A stretch of 64,000 nucleotides of DNA, from the NCBI GenBank assembly GCA_000953695.1, contig LN554847.1, positions 349,801-413,800 of the forward strand. The letters are read 5' to 3'. This DNA comes from Aliivibrio wodanis (lineage in GTDB: Bacteria; Pseudomonadota; Gammaproteobacteria; Enterobacterales; Vibrionaceae). The position numbers and the translations under genes were made by a program. Positions 37,070 to 46,917 of this stretch are shown here, one piece after another. The notes below the pieces were generated by a model. It ran no database searches and was not told the DNA's origin. It saw only the letters and a list, made by a program, of their open reading frames with translations. Each line of letters opens with the position of its first letter. Position 1 is the stretch's first letter.

Positions 37070-38809
37070 ATGATGAACCCATTATTTTTCTTATGTGGAC
37101 AAGAAAGTATTCCTGTTCAAACCGATTTAGTTTATGACATGAAAGATGATCAAGTCATGATGCGCTTTATTGGTATTCGCAACTTATTAGTAAGTGAACA
37201 TTATTGCGTTCTTCAATTTCCAACTCAATTAGAATCTAATGCAAAAATACTTGGTGATGGATTTCAAATGCTGGCTCAGACTGCAGGCCAACTTGATGCA
37301 CCAATAGAAATTGGTCGTTGCCCAGATAATAGTTCAAGCTACCGATTGTATTCTGAAAAGGCACATAAACGTTTTTATAATTACCTGGTAATTGAAGAGT
37401 CAGATGGTTTTACACTATTTGGTTTTACTTCTTGTTATCGTTTTGCTGGTTACTTCGAACTACATAAAAATCAAGGGACAACCACAGTTGCAGCTTTTCT
37501 TAATGGTGAAGATACGCATCCACAAGATTGGGCAAGTAATCAAATGGAGGCTATTACTGTCATTAAAGCCGATTCATTAACGGAGTTATATGAGCTTTAT
37601 GCAGCAAAGGTACAGCAACAACACCCAATTCGCCCTGGAGTTAAACAAAATGCTCCAATTGGATGGTGTTCTTGGTATGCTTATTATGCAGATGTTACTG
37701 AGAAAAATGTACTAGATAATGTTGAAGTTATGTGTAACGACCACAAAGAACTTGAATGGGTTTTATTGGATGATGGTTACCAAGCTTTCATGGGAGATTG
37801 GTTAACACCTTCAGAAAAATTTCCAAATGGCATTCAAGCGTTACTAAAAGAAATTAAAGCAAGAGGAAAAAAACCAGCAATTTGGATTGCGCCTTTTATT
37901 GCCCAACCAGAATCAGAAATATTTAAAACACACCCTGAGTGGTTTGTACGACATAAAAATGGTGATTTACTTAAAGCCGAAGACATTACTTATGGTGGTT
38001 GGCGTTGTACTCCTTGGTATATTTTAGATACATCTAAACAAGCTGTTCAGATCCACCTAACAGATGTTATTCGTACGATGCAAGAAGAGTGGGGCGTTGA
38101 GTTATTTAAATTGGATGCTAATTACTGGGGGTCACTAAAGGGACAGCGAATTCAGTCTGGGATCACAGGTATTGAAGCATATCGTTTAGGAATGCAGGCC
38201 ATTATTAATGGTGCCGGTGATGCACTAATTCTTGGGTGTAATGCACCAATGTGGCCATCTTTAGGTCTTGTTGATGCGATGCGAATTTCAGATGATGTAG
38301 AGCGTAACCCTGAACGTTTTAAGCAGATAGCAAAAGAAACATTTTATCGTAGCTGGCAGCATCGTAAATTATGGCAAATAGATCCAGACTGTATTACGTT
38401 AACGTCGCTACCAAATCAAGGTACAGAGAGAAAGTATTATGAGTTCCATCGTACTGTCATCTTGGCTTCTGGTGGTCTAGCGTTATCTGGTGATCCATTA
38501 CCAGAGATGAATATTTTTGCTAAAAAAACATGGAAAAATTTATTGTCTCGACTTAGGTTGACCCAAGAGTCAGCGCAGTTTCAATCTCTTTCAAATAGAC
38601 ACTGTGTGTTAAGATTAAATCATCAGCATGAACTGCACTGTATTTTTAATTATGATGATGAAATTGCTGAGTTTACACTAAATACAGATCAGCTCTCTAT
38701 CTGGCGTGATTTCTGGACTGGTGAACAATTGAACGAAGAGCCAATGCAAGTTTTACAGCTGACTTTAGAAAATGGATTAAGTAGCCGAGCAATTTTGGTT
38801 TCTATATAG
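37070..38809 (+). CDS. GH36-family alpha-galactosidase
   Basis: The enzyme releases terminal alpha-linked galactose from oligosaccharides. The 579-residue cytoplasmic protein (no signal peptide) has the GH36 barrel: GWCSWYAYYADVTEKNV, WVLLDDGYQAFMGDW, the nucleophile Asp349 in LFKLDANYWG and the probable acid/base Asp408 or Asp409 in MRISDDVERN. An N-terminal beta domain and a C-terminal beta domain flank it. No melibiose or raffinose transporter lies next to it. AGGAAGTGC precedes the ATG (two ATGs in tandem; the first is used here). The exact sugar is unknown, and a related GH36 activity is possible. Confidence 0.88.
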   Translation: MMNPLFFLCGQESIPVQTDLVYDMKDDQVMMRFIGIRNLLVSEHYCVLQFPTQLESNAKILGDGFQMLAQTAGQLDAPIEIGRCPDNSSSYRLYSEKAHKRFYNYLVIEESDGFTLFGFTSCYRFAGYFELHKNQGTTTVAAFLNGEDTHPQDWASNQMEAITVIKADSLTELYELYAAKVQQQHPIRPGVKQNAPIGWCSWYAYYADVTEKNVLDNVEVMCNDHKELEWVLLDDGYQAFMGDWLTPSEKFPNGIQALLKEIKARGKKPAIWIAPFIAQPESEIFKTHPEWFVRHKNGDLLKAEDITYGGWRCTPWYILDTSKQAVQIHLTDVIRTMQEEWGVELFKLDANYWGSLKGQRIQSGITGIEAYRLGMQAIINGAGDALILGCNAPMWPSLGLVDAMRISDDVERNPERFKQIAKETFYRSWQHRKLWQIDPDCITLTSLPNQGTERKYYEFHRTVILASGGLALSGDPLPEMNIFAKKTWKNLLSRLRLTQESAQFQSLSNRHCVLRLNHQHELHCIFNYDDEIAEFTLNTDQLSIWRDFWTGEQLNEEPMQVLQLTLENGLSSRAILVSI

Positions 38810-38831
38810 ATTGATATAATGTCTTAATTAT

Positions 38832-38877
38832 CTGTTCCATCCACCGTTTTATATTACATAAAGGATAGATGGAACAG
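38832..38877. other. Inverted repeat between convergent genes
   Basis: CTGTTCCATC (38832-38841) and GATGGAACAG (38868-38877) form perfect 10-bp arms about 26 bases apart. It has no T run, so it is a weak terminator candidate or a protein-binding site. Confidence 0.5.
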
Positions 38878-38909
38878 TGACAAGAATTAACTTATTCGTT
38901 TATAAATCA

Positions 38910-39734
38910 TTAGCATTCAATTTTTGGTGTCGCGGCACTTAAACGCTGTTTCCTATCGTGAGTTGGGGCATCGAAATGGCTGCCTAATAAACGTTGTGTA
39001 ATTGAATGTTGAGGGTTAGAAAAAACCTCTTGTGTTACACCTTTCTCTACCACCTGACCTTCATGCATTACCATTACTTTATCGGTAATATGCTTTACAA
39101 CCCCAATATGTTGAGATACGTAGATAAACGAAATTGCCATCTCTTGTTGTAGCTCTAAAAATAGATTGATAATTTGAGACCTCATGGCCATATCTAATCC
39201 ATTCAGCGCTTCATCAGCAACAATAATTGATGGCTGTAGAATCAATGCTCGTGCTAAACATACTCGTTGTTTCTGACCAGTAGCCAACATTTGAGGATAG
39301 AAGTAAGCATGTTCAGGTAATAAGCCAACACGTTGCAATGTGTCTTTCACACGCTGTTGACGAGCTTCTAGTGACATGCTGGTGTTACGTTTTAATGGGC
39401 CTTCTAAGATACGACCAATCTGAATTCGTGGGTTTAATGATGAATTAGGATCTTGGAAGATCATTCGAATTAGCTTACAACGAGTTTTAAAGTCTTTATA
39501 ATCGAGCACTTCACCGTTTACCTTGATAATACCTGAAGTTGGTTCAACTACGCCTGCTAGCATACGTGCTAATGTCGATTTTCCTGAGCCGTTAGCACCA
39601 ATAAACCCTAACGTTTGTCCTGCTTCTAAAGAAAAGCTAACAGGTTTCACAGCCTCTTTAATTTGTTTGCGAAAAAGACCAGTACGAAATACATAATCTT
39701 TTTTAAGGTCGGTTACTTCAAGAAGCGCAGTCAT
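38910..39734 (-). CDS. sapF: SapF-type ABC transporter ATPase
   Basis: SapF is the second ATPase of the Sap peptide-uptake system (antimicrobial-peptide resistance, putrescine and potassium effects in enterobacteria). The ATG at 39734 has GAGGAGAAGAAAA before it. The 274-residue protein has Walker A (GANGSGKST), the signature [13 protein letters not shown] (a variant of LSGGQ), and Walker B ([12 protein letters not shown]). It overlaps the sapD end by 17 bp. The variant signature also occurs in other SapF proteins as I recall. It is the last gene of sapABCDF. Confidence 0.92.
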   Translation of the reverse strand: MTALLEVTDLKKDYVFRTGLFRKQIKEAVKPVSFSLEAGQTLGFIGANGSGKSTLARMLAGVVEPTSGIIKVNGEVLDYKDFKTRCKLIRMIFQDPNSSLNPRIQIGRILEGPLKRNTSMSLEARQQRVKDTLQRVGLLPEHAYFYPQMLATGQKQRVCLARALILQPSIIVADEALNGLDMAMRSQIINLFLELQQEMAISFIYVSQHIGVVKHITDKVMVMHEGQVVEKGVTQEVFSNPQHSITQRLLGSHFDAPTHDRKQRLSAATPKIEC

Positions 39735-40731
39735 TTTTCTTCTCCTCAAAATTTAATGGGAAATGGCAGCTAAATTTATGATCTTTCACTTTTCGACCTT
39801 CAGGAATTTGGACACATTTACGTTGAGCATGAGGGCAACGTGGACCTAGTCGGCAGCCAATAGGTAAATGCTGCAATGGAGGAATGGTTCCAGGCAAAGA
39901 CTCTAGCTTTGCTTTGTGGGGGATCCCATCTTTACTAAAGTCAGGCATTGCACGTAATAAGGCATTGGTATAGGGATGTTTTGGTGCATTTAGAATCTCT
40001 TTACGCCCTGCCGACTCAACTGACTGCCCACAGTACATAACTGTAATTCTATCAACCCATTGGGTTAGAGTAATTAAATCATGGCTAATTAATAAAATAG
40101 TGGTGTTATTAACTTGATTCATACGACTTAATAAACGGAATATTTGTGACTGCGTCACAGCATCTAATTCATCTGTTGGCTCGTCAGCGATTAAAATACG
40201 AGGTTTATTGGCTATTGCCATCGCGATCATAACCTTCTGACATTCACCATCAGTAAGTTCATAAGGGTAGCATTTCATAATGCGTTTATGATCTTTTATC
40301 CCGACTTTATGCAGTAGCGCTATAGCACCTTTTGTTCGCCAATTCCAACGCTGCCACCAACGACCAGTAAAATATTTTGATGGAATCGCTTCTTTTAGTT
40401 GATTACCTACTTGTTCAGAAGGGTCAAGACAGGTCGATGGTTCTTGGAAGATCATTGCCATTTCACGGCCAATAACTCGTCGTCGTTCTTTTGGAGACAG
40501 TGCCAATAGGTCAATATTACCTAAACGCATTCTATCTGCACTGATCTTCCAATTGTCTTTGGTTATTCCTAAAATAGCTTTAGCAACCAGAGATTTACCA
40601 GAACCTGACTCACCTACAAGACCACGAATTTCACCTTCATTAAGTGTTAAACTCATACGATCAACCGCTTTTACCATACCTTGAGGGGTTTCAAGTTCAA
40701 TGGTTAAGTGACGAATATCTAATAATGGCAT
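39718..40731 (-). CDS. sapD: SapD-type ABC transporter ATPase
   Basis: SapD is the first ATPase of the Sap system; in E. coli it also supports potassium uptake by the Trk system. The 337-residue protein has Walker A (GESGSGKSL), a signature-like [15 protein letters not shown] and Walker B ([12 protein letters not shown]), and a C-terminal oligopeptide-transporter extension with cysteines ([20 protein letters not shown]). The start overlaps the sapC stop by one base (TAATG). Confidence 0.93.
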   Translation of the reverse strand: MPLLDIRHLTIELETPQGMVKAVDRMSLTLNEGEIRGLVGESGSGKSLVAKAILGITKDNWKISADRMRLGNIDLLALSPKERRRVIGREMAMIFQEPSTCLDPSEQVGNQLKEAIPSKYFTGRWWQRWNWRTKGAIALLHKVGIKDHKRIMKCYPYELTDGECQKVMIAMAIANKPRILIADEPTDELDAVTQSQIFRLLSRMNQVNNTTILLISHDLITLTQWVDRITVMYCGQSVESAGRKEILNAPKHPYTNALLRAMPDFSKDGIPHKAKLESLPGTIPPLQHLPIGCRLGPRCPHAQRKCVQIPEGRKVKDHKFSCHFPLNFEEKKNDCAS

Positions 40732-41618
40732 TATTCTGTCCCCGCATTTAACGCGCGCTGGATCCCATCACCGACTAAGTTAATGATGATAACGGTAAAA
40801 GTAATCACGATCCCTGGGAGCGTCACTGTCCATGGCGCAATATAAATTAACTCAATCGAATCACCTAAAATAGCCCCCCACTCAGGGCTTGGGGCTTGTG
40901 CACCTAGTCCAAGAAAACCTAAGGCTGTAATATCTAAAATAGCTACAGAGATCGCCAATGTCATTTCAGCTACGATAATGGCTAAAATATTAGGTAATAC
41001 AGAGTTCCACAATAGATAAAAGTTATTCGCGCCATCTAAGCGAGCCGCAATAATGTAATCTTTTTCAACTTCATTGTGTACGGCGGTATAAACCGAACGA
41101 ATGAAACGAGGGATCAAAGCAAGCCATATTGCTAGTAAGATATTAAATTCACCAAACCCCAAAAATGCGACAAAAATAATAGCCAGCAATAAAGAGGGGA
41201 TTGATAAGATAGTATCTAGCAGGTGGTTTAAGGCGCTAGATAGTAATCCTTTCGTCATACCTGCAAAAATTCCAATAATGCAACCAACAAAGCCAGATAG
41301 CAACGCAACCACCACGGCATAGCCAAAGGTGAGTTGTGAGCCTATAAGCAGTCTTGATAAAATATCTCGACCTAAATCATCTGTTCCTAAGAAAAACGCA
41401 ACATCACCATCTGCATTCCAAGAAGGCGGCATTAATAAATTTTCAGACTGCCATTGTGGATCATAGGGACTGAGCCAAGACGACGTTGCAGTCACAATAA
41501 TAATCAGCAGTAAACACCAAAATCCAAACATGGCTAATGAATTAGCACGAAAACTCAACCAGAAACGTTCTATTTGAGTAGGAATATGTTCTTCTTGATA
41601 GACACTATTTGAGAGCAT
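40731..41618 (-). CDS. sapC: SapC-type ABC transporter permease
   Basis: SapC forms half of the membrane channel of the Sap peptide transporter. The 295-residue protein has about six membrane segments and the DppC/SapC EAA loop ([21 protein letters not shown]). The N-terminus carries the OppC-like extension. The gene overlaps sapB by 14 bp and sapD by 1 bp. Confidence 0.92.
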   Translation of the reverse strand: MLSNSVYQEEHIPTQIERFWLSFRANSLAMFGFWCLLLIIIVTATSSWLSPYDPQWQSENLLMPPSWNADGDVAFFLGTDDLGRDILSRLLIGSQLTFGYAVVVALLSGFVGCIIGIFAGMTKGLLSSALNHLLDTILSIPSLLLAIIFVAFLGFGEFNILLAIWLALIPRFIRSVYTAVHNEVEKDYIIAARLDGANNFYLLWNSVLPNILAIIVAEMTLAISVAILDITALGFLGLGAQAPSPEWGAILGDSIELIYIAPWTVTLPGIVITFTVIIINLVGDGIQRALNAGTE

Positions 41619-42567
41619 AAAACTCTTTCCTTACTAATGGGTTTACAGCAGCACCTAATAAATCCGATAAAATATTCGCGAATAAAATAAATGATGCCAC
41701 AGTAATTACACCTGCTTGAATTGCCACAAAATCCTGATTAATGATTGCATCAAGTAACCAGCGGCCAACTCCTGGCCAATTAAAAATAGATTCGGTGAGT
41801 ATAGCAGCAGTAAATAACCCCGACAGTTGGATACCTAACTTAGGAATAATTGGTGGAAGCGCATTACGAATAATATGCTTTACCATGATTTCAAATTTAG
41901 ATAATCCTTTAGTATGTGCAACTTTAATGTAGTTTTGAGTTATCACTGTAGATACTGAAGAACGCATTAAACGAATGACTTCTGTCATAGGGGCGATAGA
42001 CAATACTAGTGTAGGCAATATTAAGTGCTGGATGATATTTTCCAACATTTCAGCACGATAAGGAGATCGAGAAGCCAGTACATCAATAAAGGCAAATCCT
42101 GTTTTTGCATCAAATTCATACAATAAACTATAGCGGCCAGAAACAGGAGTAATGCCTAATTTTAAACTAAAAAACATTAATAATATCAATGCGATCCAAA
42201 ATAGAGGCATTGAATATCCCAATAATGCGATGGATGATATAAGTGTATCTAAGGGTTTTCCTTGGCGCATTCCAGCAATTGTACCAATGGGTGTTCCAAT
42301 TATTAAGGCGATAAAGAATGCAAAGAAACAGAGTTCCATTGTTGCAGGGAACACTCGAAGGATTTCTTCAAGCATATTAAGGCCATATTGATTTACCCCT
42401 AGATTACCATTCGCCAATTGGCCTAAATAAGTTATCCAACCAGAGAAAAAAGGAGCTTGAGACCAAGCAGAAGCTTGATCTAGACGTAAAATATTGAAGC
42501 CAATTAAGGTTAAGATAAGTAACGTAATAATAAATAAATTAAAACGACGTATAGTGTAAAACCACAT
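41605..42567 (-). CDS. sapB: SapB-type ABC transporter permease
   Basis: SapB is the other channel subunit. The 320-residue protein has about six membrane segments and the DppB-like motif TKGLSKFEIMVKHIIRNALPP in its cytoplasmic loop. It follows sapA with a one-base TAATG overlap and overlaps sapC by 14 bp. Confidence 0.93.
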   Translation of the reverse strand: MWFYTIRRFNLFIITLLILTLIGFNILRLDQASAWSQAPFFSGWITYLGQLANGNLGVNQYGLNMLEEILRVFPATMELCFFAFFIALIIGTPIGTIAGMRQGKPLDTLISSIALLGYSMPLFWIALILLMFFSLKLGITPVSGRYSLLYEFDAKTGFAFIDVLASRSPYRAEMLENIIQHLILPTLVLSIAPMTEVIRLMRSSVSTVITQNYIKVAHTKGLSKFEIMVKHIIRNALPPIIPKLGIQLSGLFTAAILTESIFNWPGVGRWLLDAIINQDFVAIQAGVITVASFILFANILSDLLGAAVNPLVRKEFYALK

Positions 42568-44192
42568 TATTCTACCTCCTTAACTCTGAAAACATTGTGA
42601 AAAGAATATGTATTGAATGGGCTTAATGTAAATCCTTTCAATGAGGTTTGGTTAGCTTGATACTTCACACCATGAGCTAATGGAATTACTGGTAACTCTT
42701 CACTTAATAGATTCTGAATTTGGCGATATAGATTTAAACGATAACGAGGCTGATTAATTTCTTTTGCTAAATTAAGTAAAGAATCAAACTCTTCATTACA
42801 CCAATTGGCAGCACCAAATCCAGCTTGCTTCGCATCACAAGATAAAAGGGGTCTCATCATAGGATCAGGATCTGAGCTATTGGCATTCCACCCGGTTAGA
42901 ATTAAATCTATCTCATTGTTTTCTAATTCATTTTTACTTAGTACATCACTGGTAATAATATTAAGCTTAATACCTAGTTTTTCATAATCATTCTGAATTA
43001 TCTCAGCTGATTTTTTAGGACTGGGGTTGTAAGAGTTATTATCAAGAGGGACCCACATCGTCAATGTTAATCCTTGTTTCACCCCAGCTTCACGTAATAA
43101 CCCTTTAGCGTAATTAAGATCATATCGAATAAATGAACTGTCATCTCCATAGGCCCAAGAAGCTGGCGGTAAGATAGATTTAGCTTCTATTCCTGAATTA
43201 TAGTAAACCGAATTAATCAAACTTGAGCGATCGATAGCTAAGTTTAAGGCTTTGCGTATTCTTTGATCTTGCAATAATGGTTTCTTCATATTAACAGCAA
43301 TAAAGGCCACATTAGTTGCTGTTTGAGAGAAGAGGGTAAGATCATCATTTTGAATGATTACCGGTAATTGACTTGAAATAGGATTAACGACTACATCACA
43401 TTCTTGGCGTAATAGTTTTGCTAATGAACCAGTGCCGCGACTTGAAATATCAAATACTATTTGTGACATTCTAGCAGCACCTTGCCAGTAGCTATCATGT
43501 CGTTTTAAACGAATCAGTTCACTTTTTTGGAATTGAGAAAGCTTAAAAGCCCCTGTCCCGATAGGCTTTAAATCGATTTGGTTTTTATTATCAGCAAGCG
43601 CTAATTTTAATGCATATTCTTCAGAATGAATTACCGCATATGATGTCGCTAGCGTAGATAAAAAAGTATTATCAGGAGAAGATAAGGTAAATTCAACTTG
43701 ATGTGGGTTGATTGCTTTCACTGATTTAACGGTTTGAGTAAAATTAATACTATTAAACCAAGGGTAGCTACCTGAATTCACATTATGGTACGAGTTTTCA
43801 GGGTCTAAAATGCGATTAAAGCTGAAAACCACATCATGAGCATTAAGAAAACGAGTTGGCTTGAACCATTCGGTCGTATGAAAAGCAACATTAGGCTGTA
43901 AAGTAAAAGTATAGACTTTACCTGAGTCATCAACTTTCCAAGAGCTTGCTAAGTTTGCAGAAGGTTTTTGTGTTATAGGATCAATAATAAGTAAGCGATC
44001 ATATATTTGAGCGCTAATGGCTTCTAAAATACTATTCTCATCAGAAATCTGTGGATTAAAAAATTCCACATTGCCAGATTCACAATAGATGAATCCAGTT
44101 TCATGAATTGTCTGTTTGATCCCCGCATCGTAACAGCCTGATAGGGAAAATATTCCCGTCACTGCTATGAGCATGCGCGTAATAATCTTCAT
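42567..44192 (-). CDS. sapA: SapA-type peptide-binding protein (lipoprotein)
   Basis: SapA binds peptides for the Sap transporter. I take the ATG at 44192; the TTG at 44213 would add seven residues before the signal sequence. The 541-residue protein has a lipoprotein signal with lipobox GIFSLSGC (Cys near residue 20), so it should be membrane-anchored, unlike the freely periplasmic E. coli SapA. The mature part begins with HETGFIYCESGNVEFFNPQ, close to the SapA family, and carries the family 5 fold (FTLQPNVAFH, ALNLAIDRSSLI, VPLDNNSYNPSPKKSAEII). The operon sits next to pspF as in enterobacteria. Confidence 0.93.
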   Translation of the reverse strand: MKIITRMLIAVTGIFSLSGCYDAGIKQTIHETGFIYCESGNVEFFNPQISDENSILEAISAQIYDRLLIIDPITQKPSANLASSWKVDDSGKVYTFTLQPNVAFHTTEWFKPTRFLNAHDVVFSFNRILDPENSYHNVNSGSYPWFNSINFTQTVKSVKAINPHQVEFTLSSPDNTFLSTLATSYAVIHSEEYALKLALADNKNQIDLKPIGTGAFKLSQFQKSELIRLKRHDSYWQGAARMSQIVFDISSRGTGSLAKLLRQECDVVVNPISSQLPVIIQNDDLTLFSQTATNVAFIAVNMKKPLLQDQRIRKALNLAIDRSSLINSVYYNSGIEAKSILPPASWAYGDDSSFIRYDLNYAKGLLREAGVKQGLTLTMWVPLDNNSYNPSPKKSAEIIQNDYEKLGIKLNIITSDVLSKNELENNEIDLILTGWNANSSDPDPMMRPLLSCDAKQAGFGAANWCNEEFDSLLNLAKEINQPRYRLNLYRQIQNLLSEELPVIPLAHGVKYQANQTSLKGFTLSPFNTYSFHNVFRVKEVE

Positions 44193-44270
44193 AATGATCG
44201 CAGCTTTTATCAATTTAAATTAATGAACTTGTCATTTTATACTCAAGTGACTGGTTCTGCACTTAAATAT

Positions 44271-45293
44271 CTAAGATTCTCCCTTGATTGTGGTCAAGAG
44301 GTGGTGCTTTTTTAATAATCCACGAAATTGATGATAGGTTATGCCTAGTTCTTCAGCAGCTTTTCTTTGGTGGTGTCGTGTTTTTAATAAAGCCTGCTCT
44401 AATAATTGTTTTTCTTGTTCGATTTGAAACTGTTTTAAATTCAATGGTAATGAGGGTGTCGTATCTTGTTTCTTCTGCTCATTGAGTATAGCCGAAGAAG
44501 GAATGCTTGGTTGAGTCTTTTCCCAAGGTGAGGCAAAAGGATTGAGCTGAATATAATCAATTTGTGCTTCTTCATGATTATGCTTAAACACTGCTCGTTC
44601 AATGCAGTTTCGAAGCTCACGTACATTGCCTGGCCAATCATAGTCTAGGATCTGTTGTTTTGCATGATAAGTAAACCCAGCGAAATAACTCAGGTTCATC
44701 TCTTGACACATTTTAATAGCAAAGTGTTCAGCCAATAATAAGACATCTTGTTCGCGATATCGTAGAGGAGGTAGATGAATTACGTCAAACGATAATCTGT
44801 CTAATAAATCAGCTCTGAATTTCTTTTCTTTCACGAGTTCTTGAGGGTTTTGGTTAGTCGCACAAATTAGTCGAACATCAGCTCTTAATGTTTGAGAGCC
44901 ACCCACTCGTTCATATTCACCGTATTCAATGATCCGAAGTAGCTTTTCTTGAACGGTTAATGGTGCTGTTGTGAGTTCATCTAAAAATAGAGATCCGCCA
45001 TCAGCACGTTCAAAACGTCCTTGATGGCGTTGTTTTGCGCCAGTAAATGCTCCTGCATCATGACCAAATAGTTCAGAATCCAACGTACCAGAGCTAAGTG
45101 CAGCACAATTTAAGCTCACTAAAGGTTCATCCCATCGTTGTGATAGAAAGTGCAGACGCTGAGCGATGAGTTCTTTACCTGTACCTCGTTCACCAAGAAT
45201 TAAAATAGGTCTGTTAATTGCAGCAAGTTGCGAGGCGTGATCTAGTGAAGATAGAAATGCATCGGACTCTCCAATTAAATTATCTTTTCTCAT
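44271..45293 (-). CDS. pspF: Sigma-54 activator of the phage-shock genes
   Basis: PspF is an AAA+ enhancer-binding protein that opens sigma-54 promoters for psp genes; PspA holds it in check. The 340-residue protein has Walker A GERGTGKE (34-41), GAFTGA (81-86), SLFLDEL Walker B and a C-terminal helix-turn-helix (QRKAAEELGITYHQFRGLLKK, about 312-332). There is no N-terminal receiver domain, as in other PspF proteins. It runs divergently from pspABC with the control region between them. Confidence 0.95.
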   Translation of the reverse strand: MRKDNLIGESDAFLSSLDHASQLAAINRPILILGERGTGKELIAQRLHFLSQRWDEPLVSLNCAALSSGTLDSELFGHDAGAFTGAKQRHQGRFERADGGSLFLDELTTAPLTVQEKLLRIIEYGEYERVGGSQTLRADVRLICATNQNPQELVKEKKFRADLLDRLSFDVIHLPPLRYREQDVLLLAEHFAIKMCQEMNLSYFAGFTYHAKQQILDYDWPGNVRELRNCIERAVFKHNHEEAQIDYIQLNPFASPWEKTQPSIPSSAILNEQKKQDTTPSLPLNLKQFQIEQEKQLLEQALLKTRHHQRKAAEELGITYHQFRGLLKKHHLLTTIKGES

Positions 45294-45405
45294 TATAGCC
45301 TCACAATATTGGTCAAAATAGCCAGTAAATAGTGGTTTTAATCATCACTTAAATCTGATTAGAGGTCAACTTTTTATAAGTTGTTGATTTTTATATAGTG
45401 AAAAG

Positions 45406-45421
45406 TTGGCATGCATTGTGT
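45406..45421 (+). promoter_or_regulatory. Probable sigma-54 promoter of pspA
   Basis: TTGGCATGCATTGTGTA fits the -24 box well and the -12 box with one mismatch (GT for GC), 12 bases from GG to GT. It is 80-95 bp before pspA and lies in the pspF-pspA interval. Confidence 0.6.
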
Positions 45422-45499
45422 AATAGTCATAGTAAGTTTTAAAATATATGAATGAGATAACTACATATTGTTATCACTATTATTAAAGAGGAATAAATT

Positions 45500-46165
45500 A
45501 TGGGTATTTTTTCACGTTTTGCAGACATCGTTAATGCTAATGTAACTTCATTGCTAGATAAGGCAGAGAATCCAGAAAAGATGATCCGCTTGATTATTCA
45601 AGAAATGGAAGACACCTTAGTAGAGGTTCGTACTGCTTCAGCAAAGGCGATTGCAGATAAAAAGGAATTAACACGTAAGATTGGTTCAATTGAAGCTCAA
45701 GTGACAGATTGGCAAGAGAAAGCAAGTTTAGCTCTGATTAAACAACGCGAAGATCTTGCTCGTTCTGCACTAATTGAAAAGCAAAAAGTGCAAGATGTAC
45801 TATCAAGCTTAAAAACGGAATTTATTCTGGTTGAAGAAGGTATTGAGAAGTTAACCACAGAATTAACTGAACTAGAGACTAAACTGACAGAGACACGTGC
45901 TCGTCAGCAAGCATTAGTTATTCGTCAGCAAACAGCACTGCATAGAAATGACATTAAAGCTCAAACACATTCTGGTAAAACAGAGCGAGCAATGGCGAAA
46001 TTTGAGCAGTATGAACGTCGCATTGATGAATTAGATGCTCAAGCAGACAGCTACTCTGTAGGGAAAAGTAACTCTTTAGAACAAGAATTTTCAGAGCTAC
46101 AAGCTCAAGATGAGATTGAAAAAGAATTAGAGCGTTTAAAAGAACAAATGAAGAAAGACGCATAA
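45500..46165 (+). CDS. pspA: Phage shock protein A
   Basis: PspA binds PspF when idle and coats damaged inner membranes when induced, as an ESCRT-III-like helical scaffold. The 221-residue protein is almost all charged coiled coil after an amphipathic N-terminal helix (MGIFSRFADIVNANVTSLLD) and shows the family motif AENPEKMIRLIIQEMEDTL. Length matches. AAAGAGGAATAAATT precedes the ATG; a sigma-54 promoter lies upstream. Confidence 0.96.
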   Translation: MGIFSRFADIVNANVTSLLDKAENPEKMIRLIIQEMEDTLVEVRTASAKAIADKKELTRKIGSIEAQVTDWQEKASLALIKQREDLARSALIEKQKVQDVLSSLKTEFILVEEGIEKLTTELTELETKLTETRARQQALVIRQQTALHRNDIKAQTHSGKTERAMAKFEQYERRIDELDAQADSYSVGKSNSLEQEFSELQAQDEIEKELERLKEQMKKDA

Positions 46166-46213
46166 TAGATTCATCTATAATGTCTATGTTTAATTGCATT
46201 TAAGGAGACAACA

Positions 46214-46438
46214 ATGAGCGGATTTTTTGCTTTCCCCTTGGTTATATTTTTTATTTTTGTGGCACCGTTATGGCTGTTTTTACATTACCGAAGCAAAGGG
46301 AAAACAGCACAAGGTTTGTCGCAGGAAGATACGCAGTTACTTAAAACAATGACAGAACGTGCGGATAAAATGCAGCGTCGTGTGGAAACTTTAGAGAAAA
46401 TCCTGGACGCTGAATCCCCAAGTTGGAGGGAGCGCTAA
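46214..46438 (+). CDS. pspB: Phage shock protein B
   Basis: PspB senses envelope stress with PspC and relieves the PspA-PspF complex. The 74-residue product has an N-terminal membrane segment (about 4-26) and a C-terminal coiled coil (DTQLLKTMTERADKMQRRVETLEKIL). AAGGAGACAACA precedes the ATG. Its stop overlaps the pspC start by one base (TAATG). Confidence 0.95.
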   Translation: MSGFFAFPLVIFFIFVAPLWLFLHYRSKGKTAQGLSQEDTQLLKTMTERADKMQRRVETLEKILDAESPSWRER

Positions 46439-46827
46439 TGGCTAATAAAGAGTTATATCGCGATACTCGAAATGGAAAAATTGGTGGTGTGTGTGCAGGT
46501 ATTGCTCAGTACTTTAGTATTGAACCATGGATAGTACGTATTCTGGTTGTATCTGCCGCTCTGTTTAGTGCTGGTTTTCTAGTTATGTTAGCGTACTTTG
46601 CAGCTATGCTTTTTTTAGATAAAGCCCCAGTTGAAATGTACTATCGCGCTGAAGAAAGTCGTGAGCACACAGTCAAAAGTAAACCATGGCAAGCTGGCCA
46701 ATCACCATCAGAAGTAATTAAACGAGTAGATCAAGACATGGCGAGAATGGAAGAAAAAATTCGTCGAATGGAAGGATATGTGACCTCTTCTGAATATAAG
46801 GTTCGTCGAGAGTTTCGTAATCTTTAA
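46438..46827 (+). CDS. pspC: Phage shock protein C
   Basis: PspC is the membrane partner of PspB in stress sensing. The ATG at 46438 is taken; a longer frame starting inside pspB at 46423 lacks support. The 129-residue protein has the PspC domain (LYRDTRNGKIGGVCAGIAQYF) and one long membrane segment (about 38-62), then a coiled-coil tail. ycjX follows after a hairpin and 90 bp. Confidence 0.95.
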   Translation: MANKELYRDTRNGKIGGVCAGIAQYFSIEPWIVRILVVSAALFSAGFLVMLAYFAAMLFLDKAPVEMYYRAEESREHTVKSKPWQAGQSPSEVIKRVDQDMARMEEKIRRMEGYVTSSEYKVRREFRNL

Positions 46828-46847
46828 TCTTAATGTAAATCTTGTTC

Positions 46848-46881
46848 ATGGAGTGTTCAGAATTGGTTCTGTACACTCCAT
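46848..46881 (+). terminator. Hairpin between pspC and ycjX
   Basis: GGAGTGT and ACACTCC with inner CAGAA/TTCTG form a long stem, followed after a short spacer by a run of five T. It may reduce read-through to ycjX rather than stop it. Confidence 0.55.
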
Positions 46882-46917
46882 TTGTGTTTTTAGAAAAAGA
46901 ATAAAAAGAGAATCGTA

